A stretch of 60,000 bases of DNA from Bugula neritina (Eukaryota; Bryozoa; Gymnolaemata; Cheilostomatida; Bugulidae), in contig OZ037768.1 in assembly GCA_964035545.1 (NCBI GenBank), forward strand, positions 18,581,700 through 18,641,699. The letters run 5' to 3'. Positions within the stretch are counted from its first letter, which is position 1. Every line of letters begins with the position of its first letter. The notes beneath the pieces were generated by a model. It was not told where the DNA came from. It was given only the letters and a program-made list of their open reading frames with translations, and did no database searches. This document shows, in pieces, positions 24,640-38,149 of this stretch. The translations under genes were made by a program, and so were the position numbers.

Positions 24640-26060
24640 AATTCTATAATGATTTGTTGTGCTACATACTACATTACATATTCTACTGCCTAGCAATACA
24701 TGATGCCATGCCAGCTGGCAGGCTTTGCTGAAAGAACTAATATGAGTAAAAAGCCCTATATGTGTTATTTTAATTTACAGCTACCACATGCCATCTATAT
24801 AAGTTAGTCAACTGCTATACAGGCTGAAATGGAAGTATTATTGCAACATCCATGGCTCAACTTGTTTTGTTACTTTCATGAGCTAGAGATTTTAATTTGC
24901 CTAACTTTGAAAAGAATGTTGGCATACTATTGAGTTTGCCATATTGACTAATGCATATTCCAAAGAACTGCATTCTATTATTCACAAAATTGTTGAATGG
25001 TTTTAGGTAGACTATAGTCCCCATTTCAGATGGGGCATTGAAAATGGGGTAAAAGCAGGATAAATTTTAGACTTTATCCATGAAGTTACTTGTTAAAAGA
25101 GACTAAGCTCTATGTAAATTTTAAAAAGTATAAAAAGTATAGTTTATACACTCTCTGCTGTGGTCAAGACTCAAACCAGTTTGCATTGCTGACAGACTAA
25201 CTGTAGATGTTGCAAAATGACTTTGAAGTCAGCATCTTTAGAGATCTTATAATGCTGTGAAAATCATAATTAATAATAAGATTAATTTATATCGCCTAAT
25301 TAACACGATCTATTAATAATATATAACTTCTACATACTTGGTTGCCCTGACAACCCTTACTCAACTGCTGGAAAATTTTTATATACAATATGTGCAGGTA
25401 ACTCCAAACTCTGCAGAAGACTAGAGCAGTATTCAATATAGAGTCGGTGAAAGACTTTGCAAATAGATATTCAAAGCATACATATACTCCTTTATTGGTA
25501 TATATATACAAATGTATATATACTTATACTGCACAATATATATATATATAATTATATATATGCTGATTTAGCCGACTGGCATGCAACTAGCTTAAATATC
25601 TCAAGAAAATGGAGTTGTCTTTCCAAAGTACCATGTTACTATCAGTTTAGTGTAGGAGTGGTCACATTTATGTATGGTGTAACTATAAAGATAAATACAA
25701 ACATGAGTATTTAGCTAGCTACAATTTATGAGAAAATTTAATTCATGGTGCTTGATCTTTTTTGTTTATAATGTAGTCGTAAAATAGAAAATTTTATTGT
25801 TCATATAATATTTATTATTTAAAACTAAATATTCGTCGTGCAAAAACACAAAACTATTAGTGAACATTATTTATATATTTAAAACCCTGGATGGTAACTG
25901 TTATAGGCAAAGTTGCATAGAAAACTATATAGAAAAATAGTTATATATTTTTGGTTAAATCATATCCGCAGCAGAAATGCCTTTGACCATTTGAGCAATA
26001 ATATATTAATAACACATAAATTCTTTTTGACTGAGTAGACACTAAGTTGAATAATATCTT
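24640..26060. other. Intergenic stretch without supported genes
   Basis: AT-rich with a short (AT)n run near 25536-25562. A weak box-B-like word (GGTTTGAGTCTTG on the minus strand, near 25170) hints at another degraded tRNA-like fragment, too poor to call. Confidence 0.4.
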
Positions 26061-26063
26061 TTT

Positions 26064-28531
26064 TTATTCTTGCTTCGGTTTTCCGTCTTCAAGCTGTTGA
26101 AATATAAAAATTTAACCTTCAAACAACTTATACATTAAGTTAACCTTTTGAGAGCTTAACACACCAAGATGTGATCAACACTAAAAATGGGACAACTCCT
26201 AACTGAATGTGGAATGTGTGGAGACAAAGTAGCAAACTTGAAGGTAATTTTTGATGTAAACACACGATATGTTAGTGTTTAATACAGATTAAAGTACAAT
26301 CAATTTATCCGAGTGTTTAAAAGAGTAGTACAGCATACATGCATCACAAGAAAAATGTAAACTTATATCCAGAAAACTTGAATTTAAAGTTCTGTTTTTA
26401 CTCACCGTAACCAGAGCTCTGCCAACCGTACCAATAGTTATTCCACCAGAGAAATACAAACATAATACCCAAGATCTCATATACATAAAGTCTGGATCAG
26501 AATATCTGCAACATAGAACACAACATTAAGTTATAAGTATCAACAATGTCTGGGTCAATATGAACAAATGTAAGAATCAACTGACAAACAAGCGATTGCT
26601 TTGACATAGCCAAACAAATTAAATATTGATAGTGCAACGTTGGAAAATAAATTGAACACTCTATGGGCTGATTAAAAGTTACTGGGTGTGACACACCCCT
26701 TGACAAAAACTACACTATTAGTAATAATCAACAGAATGCCGCCAATACTTATACTGAGAAGGCAACAGCAGAGTTTCTCTAATGCTTACCCAAAAACACC
26801 AAAGGCAACGAGGCACTGAGTCACAATAGCTGCTACCACGGTTACTGCTACTCCAACTCCCAAGCCAGGTAGAGATTGGTCAAAAAAGTACCACAGTCCC
26901 AAGCTAAGCAATGCAAGGGTGATGAATAGATGAGTATTGCTATCAAATGCAATTTTCTGTTTTCAAAATTAAGGAATTGTAACTTTGTCAGTTAAAAAAA
27001 ACTATTGCACAGTACAAGCATAGAAAGCCAATGTAAAAATCCAAACCTTCATGAAAGTTTATTGTGTTCTTGCTAGAAATTATTCTAACTTAACAAAAAA
27101 CATGAATATGTTTTGCATAAACCTGGGAGCTGAATATTTTACAACATACACTCCGTGTGTGATCATCCCAATTCTATAGTCACCTTCGCCAGGCACAGTA
27201 AGACAACAACTAACATTGTAAGACATAAAATTAATCTGCTATTTGAACAAGAAACTAAAGTTTTGCTTTATTATGTACGCTTGAAAACAAAATGTCAATC
27301 GCAGTTATCAACATGAATTTTGAGAAACCCAAAACTAGTAAATAATTTGCAAACTTCCAATTATACAATGAACACTAAATGTTGAGAGTGTAAAGGATAC
27401 AGCACTAGCATGGTTGATGCCAACAAAGGTTGCGATGCACCTCATGACACTAGACCAGTCCTGATGTTTCTCACCATATCCAAAGAGAGTGTCTAGCTTA
27501 GGGTATAGCAATCCAATTACAGCTAAAATAGAAATACAAGTATTACCATTACTGAAATACTCATAGGGCACCCTATTATTAAACTATGAAATTGTAATTA
27601 TTAGAAAGCAAATAATAACTCGGCACACTTACCCGCAGCCAGTCCGAATGTGGGAGGCACCCACCAAGCAGAGTTAAGTTTGTCAGCAAAAACACCCGGA
27701 GGGAATACAGTTACTTTGTTTTGTATTTGGAGAAAATTCAGCAGGACTGCAAACATCATTCCCAGAACAAAGAGTGAGATGAAGCGTTTGCTCAGTGGTA
27801 AGGATGTTGATATTCTGTAACTCTTGCAAGTATCCAACCTTAAAAATGTACAAGAAAAGATATATTACAACTCAAACCTTGAGCTAGAGTGAGTAAATAT
27901 TATGAGACGAGTGTACACAGCTGAGTTTAGGTAGTTAACAGAGATGTAATTCTCAAGATTTGAGAAATTGGATAAAAACTGTAAATTTTATAATGATTTT
28001 TAAATTAAAATTGCAATGGCTTGACACGTATAGACCACCATGCCTCTAGGACTTTTATGCAATATTGCACATGTATTTAATCACTAATGAAATTTGGTAA
28101 TAGTGTTCAAACAAACATGAGAACTTTTGAAATTTCCAAAAATGTCTTATGCAATCGGAAATCAAACCAGAAATTAGTAATAAAAGTAGCAAAAAACCGA
28201 AAAAAATGTCTCAACAAAAATTATACCTGCTGATGTTGGGAAATTTATTTGACGGTTTGCCAATATCTGTTGGTTGATCATTTGACGGTTGATGATTTTG
28301 TTGAGATAAATTTATACTAGATTTAGTAAAGCCAGTATTGTCTAATTGAATGTCTGAAATACTGTGCCAACGTTTAATAAGAGAAGATGTCTGACAGTGG
28401 CTCTGGGACGACAAAGGTGAAGGATACTGTCCATCTGGACAGCTGTAGCTCCTCCTATTACGAGCTCGAAACTTTTGTGAAATCACGCATTCTTGACATT
28501 CTAGCATTATGCTTTCAATTTCAGAGTTCAT
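26064..28531 (-). CDS. INSIG: INSIG (insulin-induced gene protein), ER sterol-regulatory membrane protein
   Basis: Six exons (minus): 28531-28227, 27838-27633, 27522-27401, 26956-26790, 26505-26406 and 26093-26064; phases agree throughout and give 309 residues ending LEDGKPKQE. INSIG proteins are polytopic ER membrane proteins that bind oxysterols, retain SCAP-SREBP and bring HMG-CoA reductase to degradation. Diagnostic stretches: NSAWWVPPTFGLAAAVIGLLY across the exon 2/3 splice, DWSSVMRCIATFVGINHASA, FITLALLSLGLWYFFDQS, and PDFMYMRSWVLCLYFSGGIT. The hydrophilic N-terminus (about 100 residues, Ser/Gln/Asn-rich) is longer than in vertebrate INSIG2. An acceptor (TTCATTACAG) about 30 bases upstream of the ATG indicates a 5' UTR intron, so the promoter lies further upstream, perhaps near 29.6 kb. 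The gene looks intact. Confidence 0.95.
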
Positions 28532-29318
28532 GATTTATATGGAGCAATCAGAATCTATGCCCTGTAATGAAAAAATTGCAAATTAAATCCTTTTTATCCA
28601 TCTACAGCGTAAAAAATTTAAATAACAATAATCTTGACTAGCTTTCCAAGTATTAAGTTAACATGGAGCTTATCAACAAGTGCAATGCTCACAACACATA
28701 TCTACCATGAAAATTTTGACTTAATCTTTTTAACAAGAAGTTCCATAGAACGACTCTGTTTCAATTATAGTTACTCCTAATGTAGAAAACCTGTTGAGTT
28801 TTACACTAATTTAGTATTGGCCAACTAATTACAAGCAATAAATTCAGATTAGATAAAATTAAATTTAAATAACCATAATGGATCTCATAATATTTATACT
28901 AAATAAAAATGCAACACAAACACGTAAAACTAAATTCGATTTTCATTATAATAATAATTACTACTAATACTATGGCATAATGTCTACCTAGTTCTACACT
29001 ATGATATCGATTCATGATTGCCATAACAATAATGATACTCGTATCAATATCATATAGTTATATTATAAGATAAGTGTAAGTTATAAATTTATTATATTAA
29101 CAAGAAAAAAAAACTTAATACTAATAGTTACAAATAACAAAATTATATTATCATAATCATTAATGATTATCATATGATTATGTTCAAATCATAAAATTAA
29201 ATGCTTCAATTTTATTTATAATGAAAATTAAAATGTTAATATTCAATTATTATTATTAAATTTAATAATTTTGAAAATCAAAACGAATATCAATATACTA
29301 TATAGTTAAACACTTTTC

Positions 29319-29440
29319 CTAAAATTTAAATAGTAAGTTACTAATAGTAATAGTAATACTAATACTAATAGTAATAGTAATAGACATAGTATTAGTAATA
29401 GTAATAGTAATATAACTTAAACTTGCGTCAAATTTTAAAG
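29319..29440. repeat. Trinucleotide-like (TAATAG/ACTAAT)n tract
   Basis: Runs of AGTAATAGTAATACTAATAC and variants, non-coding, upstream of INSIG. Confidence 0.75.
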
Positions 29441-29629
29441 GTAATCTTTTTTGATTATAAAATACTAATAGTAATCGTATTAAACTGATCTTACTTGAAG
29501 ATTTGTACTTCAGTAGTAACAGCAAAGGGTTTGGTTATGAGAATGAAGAGATATGGTTAATGACAGGACAACAGAGTTCATGAGAGTTCAGAAATCGCCT
29601 GATAGCGAAATACTTTACATAAATGCAAG

Positions 29630-29775
29630 TTCGAGCGGACCAATGTAGCTATCTATCTATGTTTAATAATAGTCGAGTTCTAAGTCAACGTAAAACACCT
29701 CATGTAATGTGGCTGATCACGCGTGTTAAAGTTTCACATTCTGGCGTGATATCGTTTGGCCAATCAAAATTGCAG
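29630..29775. promoter_or_regulatory. Candidate promoter region between INSIG and TRAIP
   Basis: A locally GC-richer stretch with two CCAAT motifs (GGACCAATG at about 29637 and GGCCAATC at about 29758), a CpG cluster (GATCACGCGTG) and a short inverted GGCGTGATATCG. CCAAT boxes and a 5' UTR intron in INSIG suggest an INSIG promoter here. No clear sterol element (ATCACCCCAC type) was seen. Confidence 0.3.
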
Positions 29776-30359
29776 CTTTCTCTACTGAAGCATGGCGTTT
29801 GTTTATAGTCAATCGATAAGCCGATACTATCATCAATGGTTATTGTTGTTGCGTTATGGGCATTAGTTGAAGCTAGAATAACTCCGCACTAACATAAGTT
29901 TTTTAAAGAGAGAATAACTCTTAAAAAAGAAAAAAGGGTTTGTTGTAAGTCGAAACTAGTTTCAGAATTTATATCGATATAACAATGATATTGAGGATAG
30001 AAAATAACAGCGCGGAATTCAAGTGAGCAAAGCTGAAGCTTAATTTATTATTATTGATAATTTAGTGGAGCCAGCAGTTCAGGTTCTAGCAACTATGAAA
30101 ATAGTTTTGCAGTGATAACAGGCGTAGTCACGGTTGTTACATATAATACTCATTGTAATGGTATATTAATATTTAAATATTTATAATCAATTTAATTTCA
30201 TCATATGTTTATAATTATAATGATAATCAATGTCTTGTCTATGACTTTATCAGTATCAGACTCAGTTTCAGTCTGAGTCTTGTATAATCATTAAATTTAA
30301 TGAATAAATTATTAAATATAATGATTATCATTTTGATAAAGTAATAAACTAAAACTTAA

Positions 30360-30720
30360 AGTTAAACTGTTACTGTTAGTGTTACACTTAGTGGCATAGT
30401 GCTAGTGTTACTCTTACTATTAGTATTAGAGTTAGTGAAACTGAATGTGATAGTGATACTAAGTCTAATACAGTGAATGACTCAGTGATAGTTGATAGTG
30501 ATGGACCGTTAGCGTCAGACTTTAGAGTTAGACTTAGTTATGCTTATACTTATAGTTATAAGTTAAACTTAAAGTTAGTGCTCTCTGCTATCTGCTAATA
30601 TAAATTATAAGTACAACATAAACATTGACTTATATTTATAATTTTTAACTATAACTGTATAAGATTAAGTATCAGTAGTACTATTAGTATTAGTATACTT
30701 AGATCTCTAACTAAATTGTG
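30360..30720. repeat. Degenerate TTAGTG/TTAGTA hexamer-like tract
   Basis: Long run of GTTAGTGTTAC, TTAGTATTAGAG, AGTGATAG words over about 350 bases, including inverted TACTAA forms. Non-coding. Confidence 0.6.
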
Positions 30721-30989
30721 TCATCTGAGTTGTTTGAATGGATGCAGGTCATTTCGTACACAAGTCATTTCGTACACAGTTAGTGAGAAACTTAGTCAGT
30801 ATCTTTTATATAATAATCAGTAACTAGCAATTTTTAGATTGTCACTAAGTCTAACTTGTCTTTGCCTTTGGTGAGGTTAGCAACAGATAAAAATATTAAT
30901 TTTGAAATTTGTTTTCTATTTGCAAGATTTTAATTAGAGTCATTTACCAGGAACTAATTATTTTAAAGGTTGATCGTTAAAATAAGGAT

Positions 30990-33900
30990 ATGTTTGGAAG
31001 TGCTGTTTGTCAGATATGTACAGACCAGTACGACGCAGAGAAACCCATTGCAGCAATGCCTTGTGGTCACACTTTTCATGATGACTGCCTGAGTCGCTGG
31101 TTGCTAACTACAAGAAACTGCCCATCCTGCAGAAAGCCATTGAAAAAGAGTCAGAATCCTATTCACCGGGTGAGTTACCATGGGTTACAAACACTAATCA
31201 ATAAATATGTGTAGAATAACTCATTAACTAGAATGTTTTCTCTTTCTAGCTGTTCTTTAGCTTAGAGCACAGTGGCTGTTCACCTGCTGGAGCAAGTCAA
31301 AAATCTCAAGATTCTGCACTGTTAGAAAAAAATAGAAAATTACAAGTTCAAGTGACATCTTTGCAAGCTGCTATTGAAAAATTTAAAGTGTAAGTCTTGC
31401 AACCAATCAATTTCTACAGTAGCTCAATCTAGTTCATTACATGGAAAATTATTTCAAAGGACATTGCACAATATATGTCAGTTCAAGTAACTTTTAAAAA
31501 TTATTTGCTTCAACAAGTAACGAAATACTTTTCTGTTATCAATGTTGTTACAGTAAATATGTCTTTTTCCATTCAAGCTACTAGATCCTTTATTTTTAAT
31601 TTTAGAAACCAGGCTGGTTTAAAAGTTCACCGTTTAAACTTTCAGGCTTGCTTAATAATTGGGTTGTGTGGTGCAGCAGCTGAAAATGACATGCAGTGAA
31701 AGTTAGCTATAATTAGTAAAGGTTTTATAGTAGCTGTAAAGTCAAACGTCATAGACTGCTAGCGATCAAAAATCCCAAATCAATTCATCACATCAGCAAA
31801 ATTCATTATAAAACAAAATTGTTTAGGCATACAACTTTAAAACAGTATATAGATGGAAACTAATACATGCAAGAATATTTTAATACTGCATAAGTGAAGT
31901 GTGTCAGGGATTCTTTAAGGAATGCAACTTGAAGTAGATGAGTGATCCTCACCCTTACCACTATTAGACCTATAGCTTCAAGTAGCAAAACTACCCTCAT
32001 AATACATAATGTTTGCTGTCAGAACATTTTATGAAGCATCGCTATATTATAATCATGTATCAAACTATCTGTTGACCTTCGTTTTAGACATCACAATACA
32101 ATTCAGACTATTGCTGACTGCATCTTTGGGATAAATTTTAAAATGTAAACTTCTTTGGTATATAATACAATCAGAATCAGTTTAGTTAACCCTATTTTAT
32201 TTTGAACACCACTTTTATAAATATATTTTTATGTATTCTATCAGTGAAATATTTTATAAAAACTTATAGAGAGTGTCAAGACGCTGATAGTGAGAAGGCT
32301 GCTCTATCTTATGCACTTTCTAACAAGAGCAGCGAAATAGAGGTTAGTATAAACATGTGTTTTCAAATATTTTCAAATAATAAATCCTATAGCTCTTTGT
32401 GAGAGTTGTCTCATATTTAACAAAAGTCTAATAAGGCACGTAAGTTCATGTTGTGTATTTAAAGATTTAAATGTACAATTAAGTTACTCATGTTGAACAT
32501 TACATCACATCAGTTTTTAATCGATAATTAGAGTTTTTCTGCTTCCAATATTGGATTGATTGACTGGCACAAGAAAAAGCTTTGTAAATTTGACATTAGA
32601 AAGTTGTCTTGTCATTGTGTGATTTAGGTGTTGGAGAAAACACAAGAAAAGTTGAAAAGAAAAATACGAGAATTCACCGTCAAGCAATCAGAGCTGGTGG
32701 GGGTAAAAGATGAGTTGAACCATCTCCGTAATGTCCAGACAATAGTTCAAGGTGAGCAACTTTTAGTTGCTCATTTTTTAGTTTAATTTTGAAAGATATT
32801 GTTAAAAAGATCATTTTGATTGTCTGAATGTTTATTGAATTACTTCAATTATCTTAAGGTGTTGAAAAAGATGTGGTGAAGATGCTGGAAGAGAAAGTAG
32901 GTTATACCCCGCAGCAACTGACCTACGTGGTTCTCCTTCGTCAGCAACTCAGCAATTCCAAGAAGACTTGTGAAAAGTTGAAGCGGGAAATTGGGGAATG
33001 TCGGGAAAGCCTTCTATCCTATCAAAGGTGTCTAATAAACAATATTAAAATGCCAGAAGAGTCATTTTATATTAAAACCAACTCTAAAAAAAAAATTTTA
33101 TACATGTATTTTACTTTTGGTTGAAAATTGCAAAAGTGCCTTAGATTAGGTGGAATATTCGAACATGTTTTTAGAGGAAATTTGCGAGACAGTCAACTGT
33201 TGAGATATGTTTTGTGACATCATTTTGTTTACTCAATTTCTTAATTTTGTGCAGAACTTTGTAAGAGATTTATGGCTATAGTTGTTAATAATACACGTGT
33301 TCTTCTGTTAGGCATGATGCATGTATATGTTTATACTTCTGCATATATTGCAGGAGTGTAAACTTATACATTATATTGCTGAATCATCATTTAGAAGTGG
33401 TTTTTTTAGAGACTCGGTTAACTTTCTGGTTGTTTTCTTGGCGTTCAAGGACAGTTTAATCACGGTGTGCAAGCATTGCATTTCTTTATCTTTCGAGAGA
33501 TGCTTTTAAGTTGTATCGAAGTATTTTTTATTTTAGAAAGTATGAGTCAAGTGAAGCTGAAATAAACTTGTTGAAACTGGAACTCGCAAAATCTGAAGCA
33601 CACAATCTTGCCCTTGAGAAGTAAGTCAACATAACTAGCTACAATTTGTAAAGAGAATGTGTACCTCAATGCATTGGCAGTTTTTTTCAGAAGTTTCTAT
33701 TATATACAGTCACTCTTGTGGTGAAAGCAAATTGTCGTTTTATGTGTTTATGTATTTATTGGGATTCCATCTTGTTAGGAAGTGTAAAAAGCTGATAAAT
33801 TCAATAGACAGTCCCAGTGGAGTTTCTGCAAGTCTGGCAAAAAGAATTGTACACCAGAGTCCAGCCCCCATGTTTATAACTCCGTTACCTTCTGAGAAAC

Positions 33901-36535
33901 CTCTGAGTGTGAATGAGAAGTTGAGTGAAGGTGGGTAGATTTTAGTATAAGTAAAGAATCAGTTATACTACTTTGCTAACTTAATGCATTATTGTGTTTA
34001 TAAGGAGTTGTTCCACCTGCTTTTACAAGTCCAATTTTTTTCATCAAGTCACATGTTTTTTCCTAATTATTCAGCTACTTCTGATTGCAGACTGTTACGA
34101 AAAAACCGTAACGGTCCGCAATCCAAATTACCTAAATAAATAAGAAAAAACATGGGAAATTAAGCAAAATTAAAAAGAACCTTGATTATTTAGGTGTATT
34201 TATTGATATTTTACTAGTTTTGGGCAAAAACCCATGTTCATTAACAGCTAAATTGTGAAAAATAGCTAAAAACTGAAGATTTCCAGTGTGTACTAAATTA
34301 AGTAAAATGACCCATAGGCTGCAATACCATGGAATGATTTAATTTTTGAAATAAATATATAAGGCTTTACGTTTATATCCAATGAACGTTGTTTACACGC
34401 AATATCTTTAGTTTTTAAATTGTAAACTACATAATGATTAGTTGAAAGTGTTTATAACATTCAGCAGATGACAATCCTAAAACTCGCCTTAGTTATGGTA
34501 ACAATGATGATGAAGAGAGTTATATGCCTGTACCAAAAGTCGCAAAGAAATCAAAATATATTGAATCTAAATCAAATCTAACTCAGGGCAGGAAAGGTGA
34601 CTGTTTTATTCTACATTATATATTCCTATTGGATCAGCATGTTTAGTGTTTTATTCTATTACTAAACTGACATATTCGTTGGTTTACACTACTGTATTCT
34701 TTGTAATAATTTTTGTTGGCTGTTGAAACTTACAATGCGTTAGTTGCAAAGTATTTTATATACATTTTGTGATATTAAAATATCTTGTTATTGTGAAATA
34801 TATAATTTAGTTATTTTATGTTTGTGGAGCTGGTCTTTTGCATTGGCAAAACTAGATTTTTATTTACCATTTCAATCATTTGAATGGTTAACCTCCATGT
34901 TTGTAGTCTAAGTATGTGTTGCTCTGCTATTGTTACATGTGAAATGAGTACAGCATATAAACTGTATTCACTCTTAGATGCTGGAGATGTCACTCCTCCA
35001 GTTAACCAATCAGCTCTGCCCATCAAACCAAACAACTCGCTCAAGTTCAAGGCATATCGACGGAAAAATGTGTTACAAGAATTTAAAAGGTTGAGGCATT
35101 ATTTTATATTACTTGATCATTATAATTCATGTTTCCCTGTATAGAATAATGTGAAAACACGCTTTATTATTAATAGGAGCTCTCTGTTATACTCAGTCAT
35201 GTGCAGACGACTCACATGTTACACTTCCAACTCTCAACCAATAAACATGTGCCTTTTCTCAATATTTATGTATTCCTTGCAAATATTTATGCGACTGCTA
35301 AATTGCTTCTCACGTGCAGCTAGTCTAGATAGGTTTGGTTTGTGTTGTGAAATTAGCTATCAGTAATTGATTTGAACTTGCCATTTCACTGTTAATTTCC
35401 TGTCATGCATCTTACAGGAAAAGTTTTATGATTGTACTTGTATTTAGCTGATGATATTTTCCTAGGCATCCAGTTTCTGGTAAACATACTTGATGTGAAA
35501 ATAGCTTGACATTTCTTTGCATAAGAAAGGCTATAGTGTCACTTGAATATGCTGTTTGATTTTTTAGGAATAAAAATAGTACTTATGAGTCCAAATATTT
35601 CAGACATGGTTTTGATGGCATGGGTGGGCAAACACAATCATGTAAGTTAATAAGTTAAATGATATTTTCAGATATACAAACTGCTTATTTATAGTATCAT
35701 TTTACTTTGCCAATTAAATAGCTCTTCTGCATATATTAATTGCCATGCATCAAGCTTGAAGTTCTAACTTTTTACCACGTTAGCTTAGCAATTGTAGCCA
35801 ACTAAATGCACAGCATTTCAAATAGATTCCCTTCATTTATTTTATCATATAAATTTATGTTACCAATAAAGATGTCTGGCTAATGTATAACTTGTTTTTT
35901 AAAATTTGAAGAACTTTGTCTGCAGTGAGGTTTTTAAAATTTTTACTGTTTGAGTTTTTCATTTTCAAAATGAAGTCTTTGGTTTAGCAACTTTTAAAGC
36001 ATATATTTTCGTTTTTTGCTGTGTTTTATAATGCAATCAACAAATCTTCTTCATGATCCGTGATGATAGGGCGGTGCTTATGAGTTAACAATCTTTCACT
36101 AAATATTAGCACCAGCTAAACAAAATATGCTGGAGTGTCAAAATTGCTTAAATAGTTGCAGTTCTCAGCAGATCTGTTAAGATCTGGAAATTGAATTGAT
36201 CCAATTGGAGTTAGAGCTGTGACAGACAATCAGTTTCCATAATTTTATACATACTAAAGCTACGGCACACAGTCATTATTATATTTAGATAGTGCAATAA
36301 GTCTCATTGATTAAATAAATGTTATATTCATTCTTGTTGGATATATGCTTATATAATGTTTAAAATGGTATGGCCTTGTACGGAACCAAACAGTTTCAAT
36401 CTCTGTTCAATTGTAGATAATCGTACACAAGATGCAATGCAATTCAACATCTTCAAAAAGTCCGCAAAGAGACAGGAGAAGACAATCTCATCAACTCACA
36501 AATATATCCCAGAAGAGGTCATACTTATTGAATAA
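30990..36535 (+). CDS. TRAIP: TRAIP (RNF206) RING E3 ubiquitin ligase
   Basis: Eleven exons: 30990-31169, 31250-31389, 32270-32342, 32628-32751, 32859-33027, 33537-33620, 33779-33930, 34468-34596, 34978-35089, 35568-35641 and 36417-36535; 451 residues, close to the human length of about 470. The N-terminus is a RING-H2: CQIC, CGHTFHDDC and CPSC at residues about 7-48. Exon 2 starts LFFSLEHS like the family's LFFDL, and a long coiled coil follows (exons 2-6: EKNRKLQVQVTSLQAAIEKF, VLEKTQEKLKRKIREF, LLRQQLSNSKKTCEKLKREI). A conserved-looking FDGMGGQTQS lies near the C-terminus. In animals TRAIP ubiquitylates the CMG helicase at stalled or converging replisomes and in mitosis; the nuclear role here is by homology. 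All introns have GT-AG ends. An AATAAA lies at 36617-36622, about 80 bases after the stop. Confidence 0.92.
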
Positions 36536-36764
36536 GTTTATTCATGATAATTTTAATTTATGCGAGTATATTCAGATTTTGATTACTATATTTTTCTTAA
36601 GTATTGTAATACTACAAATAAACTTTAGTATACTAAGAAGCTATATTGTTCTTGATAATAACAAACTTCAGACTGCTGTTGTTGATAAGTATAATTGTAT
36701 ATAGTGTAGCTGACAAATAATACATCTTGGTGGATCAATATAAATAGATAGTATCTCAGCAGAA

Positions 36765-38145
36765 CTAACTTTTAAGCTCAGCAAATACACTGTTGAATTC
36801 TGAACTAAAATTATAATCTTGTGTGAGTCCTCTGCTTTCCCCCAAATACGAGGTTACCTGTGTCATATTCACCACTGGATTGATTCTCACAGTGGGAGGT
36901 GATGAGGGTAACAATTGTCCCTTTTTGTTCATGGATTTCAGTATTGATTTGCATGGATAATCAAGAATTTGAGTGTCATCTTCCACGCCGGAGTATTCCT
37001 CCCCTGCATGTAACTGTCTATGTAATATCTTCATCATTGCTACTATTGAGTCTGCGGTTTGCTTGCTCATAGAGAGCAGCTCTGAAGCTTTATCATGGTC
37101 TGTCTCATTCTCCGTACTTTCCTTGGTGGTGACCGTACTCCTCAACTGCTTCCGACTACTTGTTGGACTAACAGTCTGGTGTGGACATAGTTCAGGAATT
37201 GCATGTTGACTAGTGGTTGAATTTTTCTGCTGCAATGGCAATAAACTATTGTTACTTTTATATAAATCATGATCACTGATGTTTTAAAAAAGACTAGGTA
37301 TAGAGTATAGACAGTACAGCTAGTGTAATCTAATTGATCCCATTGCTGCTGTCTTTAAATGTAATGAAAACTTCATTTGCAAAATTAACTGATATTTTAT
37401 AATAAAGTTCAATACAATTATGTATAGAAAGTTCTGGAGAATTAGAGGATAATAATGTATTTTTGTAGGGTCTACCGACAATATTATATTCGCTTTGCAT
37501 ATGAACCATAGAACCATAAAATACATCACAAATTTCACTTGGGCTTGCCATATGAGTAAATATTTTTGCTTGCAGCACCCACACTGTGGCCAGACTTGCA
37601 AAAAACTGATGTGCACAAAATTTAGCTTTAGATTATAAAATGTGCTAGCTGTAAGGGTATGAAAACTTTTGAAATTGAACACACCATTGCACAAAATTTT
37701 TATCTAATTAACTGAGCTGGTTGGTTGCAGAAACATGAGAATTTTATTTTATCAAGTCTCACGACACATGTGTATAGTCAATAGTATTCTAATGAGCTGT
37801 TAAAGTGTTACTCACTGTGTTGATGTTGGGTAGACAGTCACTATGAGTTTGTTTGGGTGTGTCTTCTTCAAGGAGAACTAGTGGTAAACTCGATCTTCGG
37901 ACATTTTTGCTACTCAATCTTGGCAACCTAAGAAGTGATAAAATCTCATTTGAGATACAACCTCACCTGTTTTCTAGAATAAGTTTGGTGATTGCTTTAT
38001 AAACCAGTAAAGCTCCAAAAACTCACCGATCATTTGTTATTTTCTTCATCTTATCATTATCATTAAAAAAATTTTAAATCTCAATCAAATCTTAAACAAC
38101 TTATCCTTACCTTAGACCATCATGAGTTTGGCGTCTCTGATGCAT
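36765..38145 (-). CDS. Three-exon gene of unknown function, convergent with TRAIP
   Basis: Exons (minus) 38145-38111, 37927-37816 and 37229-36765 join in phase (2, then 0) with consensus sites and give 203 residues beginning MHQRRQTHDGLRLPRLSSK. The protein is polar and Ser/Thr-rich, with a short helical stretch DSIVAMMKILHRQLHAGEE around residue 100 and a C-terminus ending SSEFNSVFAELKS. No domain is recognised; low-complexity arms with one helix are common in small chromatin or mitotic adaptor proteins, but this is only an impression. The stop lies 229 bases from the TRAIP stop, so the 3' UTRs probably approach or overlap. Confidence 0.65.
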
Positions 38146-38149
38146 GGTT

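Noticed and set aside
25140-25215. Third tRNA-like SINE head on the minus strand
   Set aside because: Only a box-B-like word (GGTTTGAGTCTTG) is visible; box A is not convincing.
36973-37209. Plus-strand frame opposite the 38.1 kb gene
   Set aside because: Antisense shadow of the minus-strand exon, which has consistent splicing.
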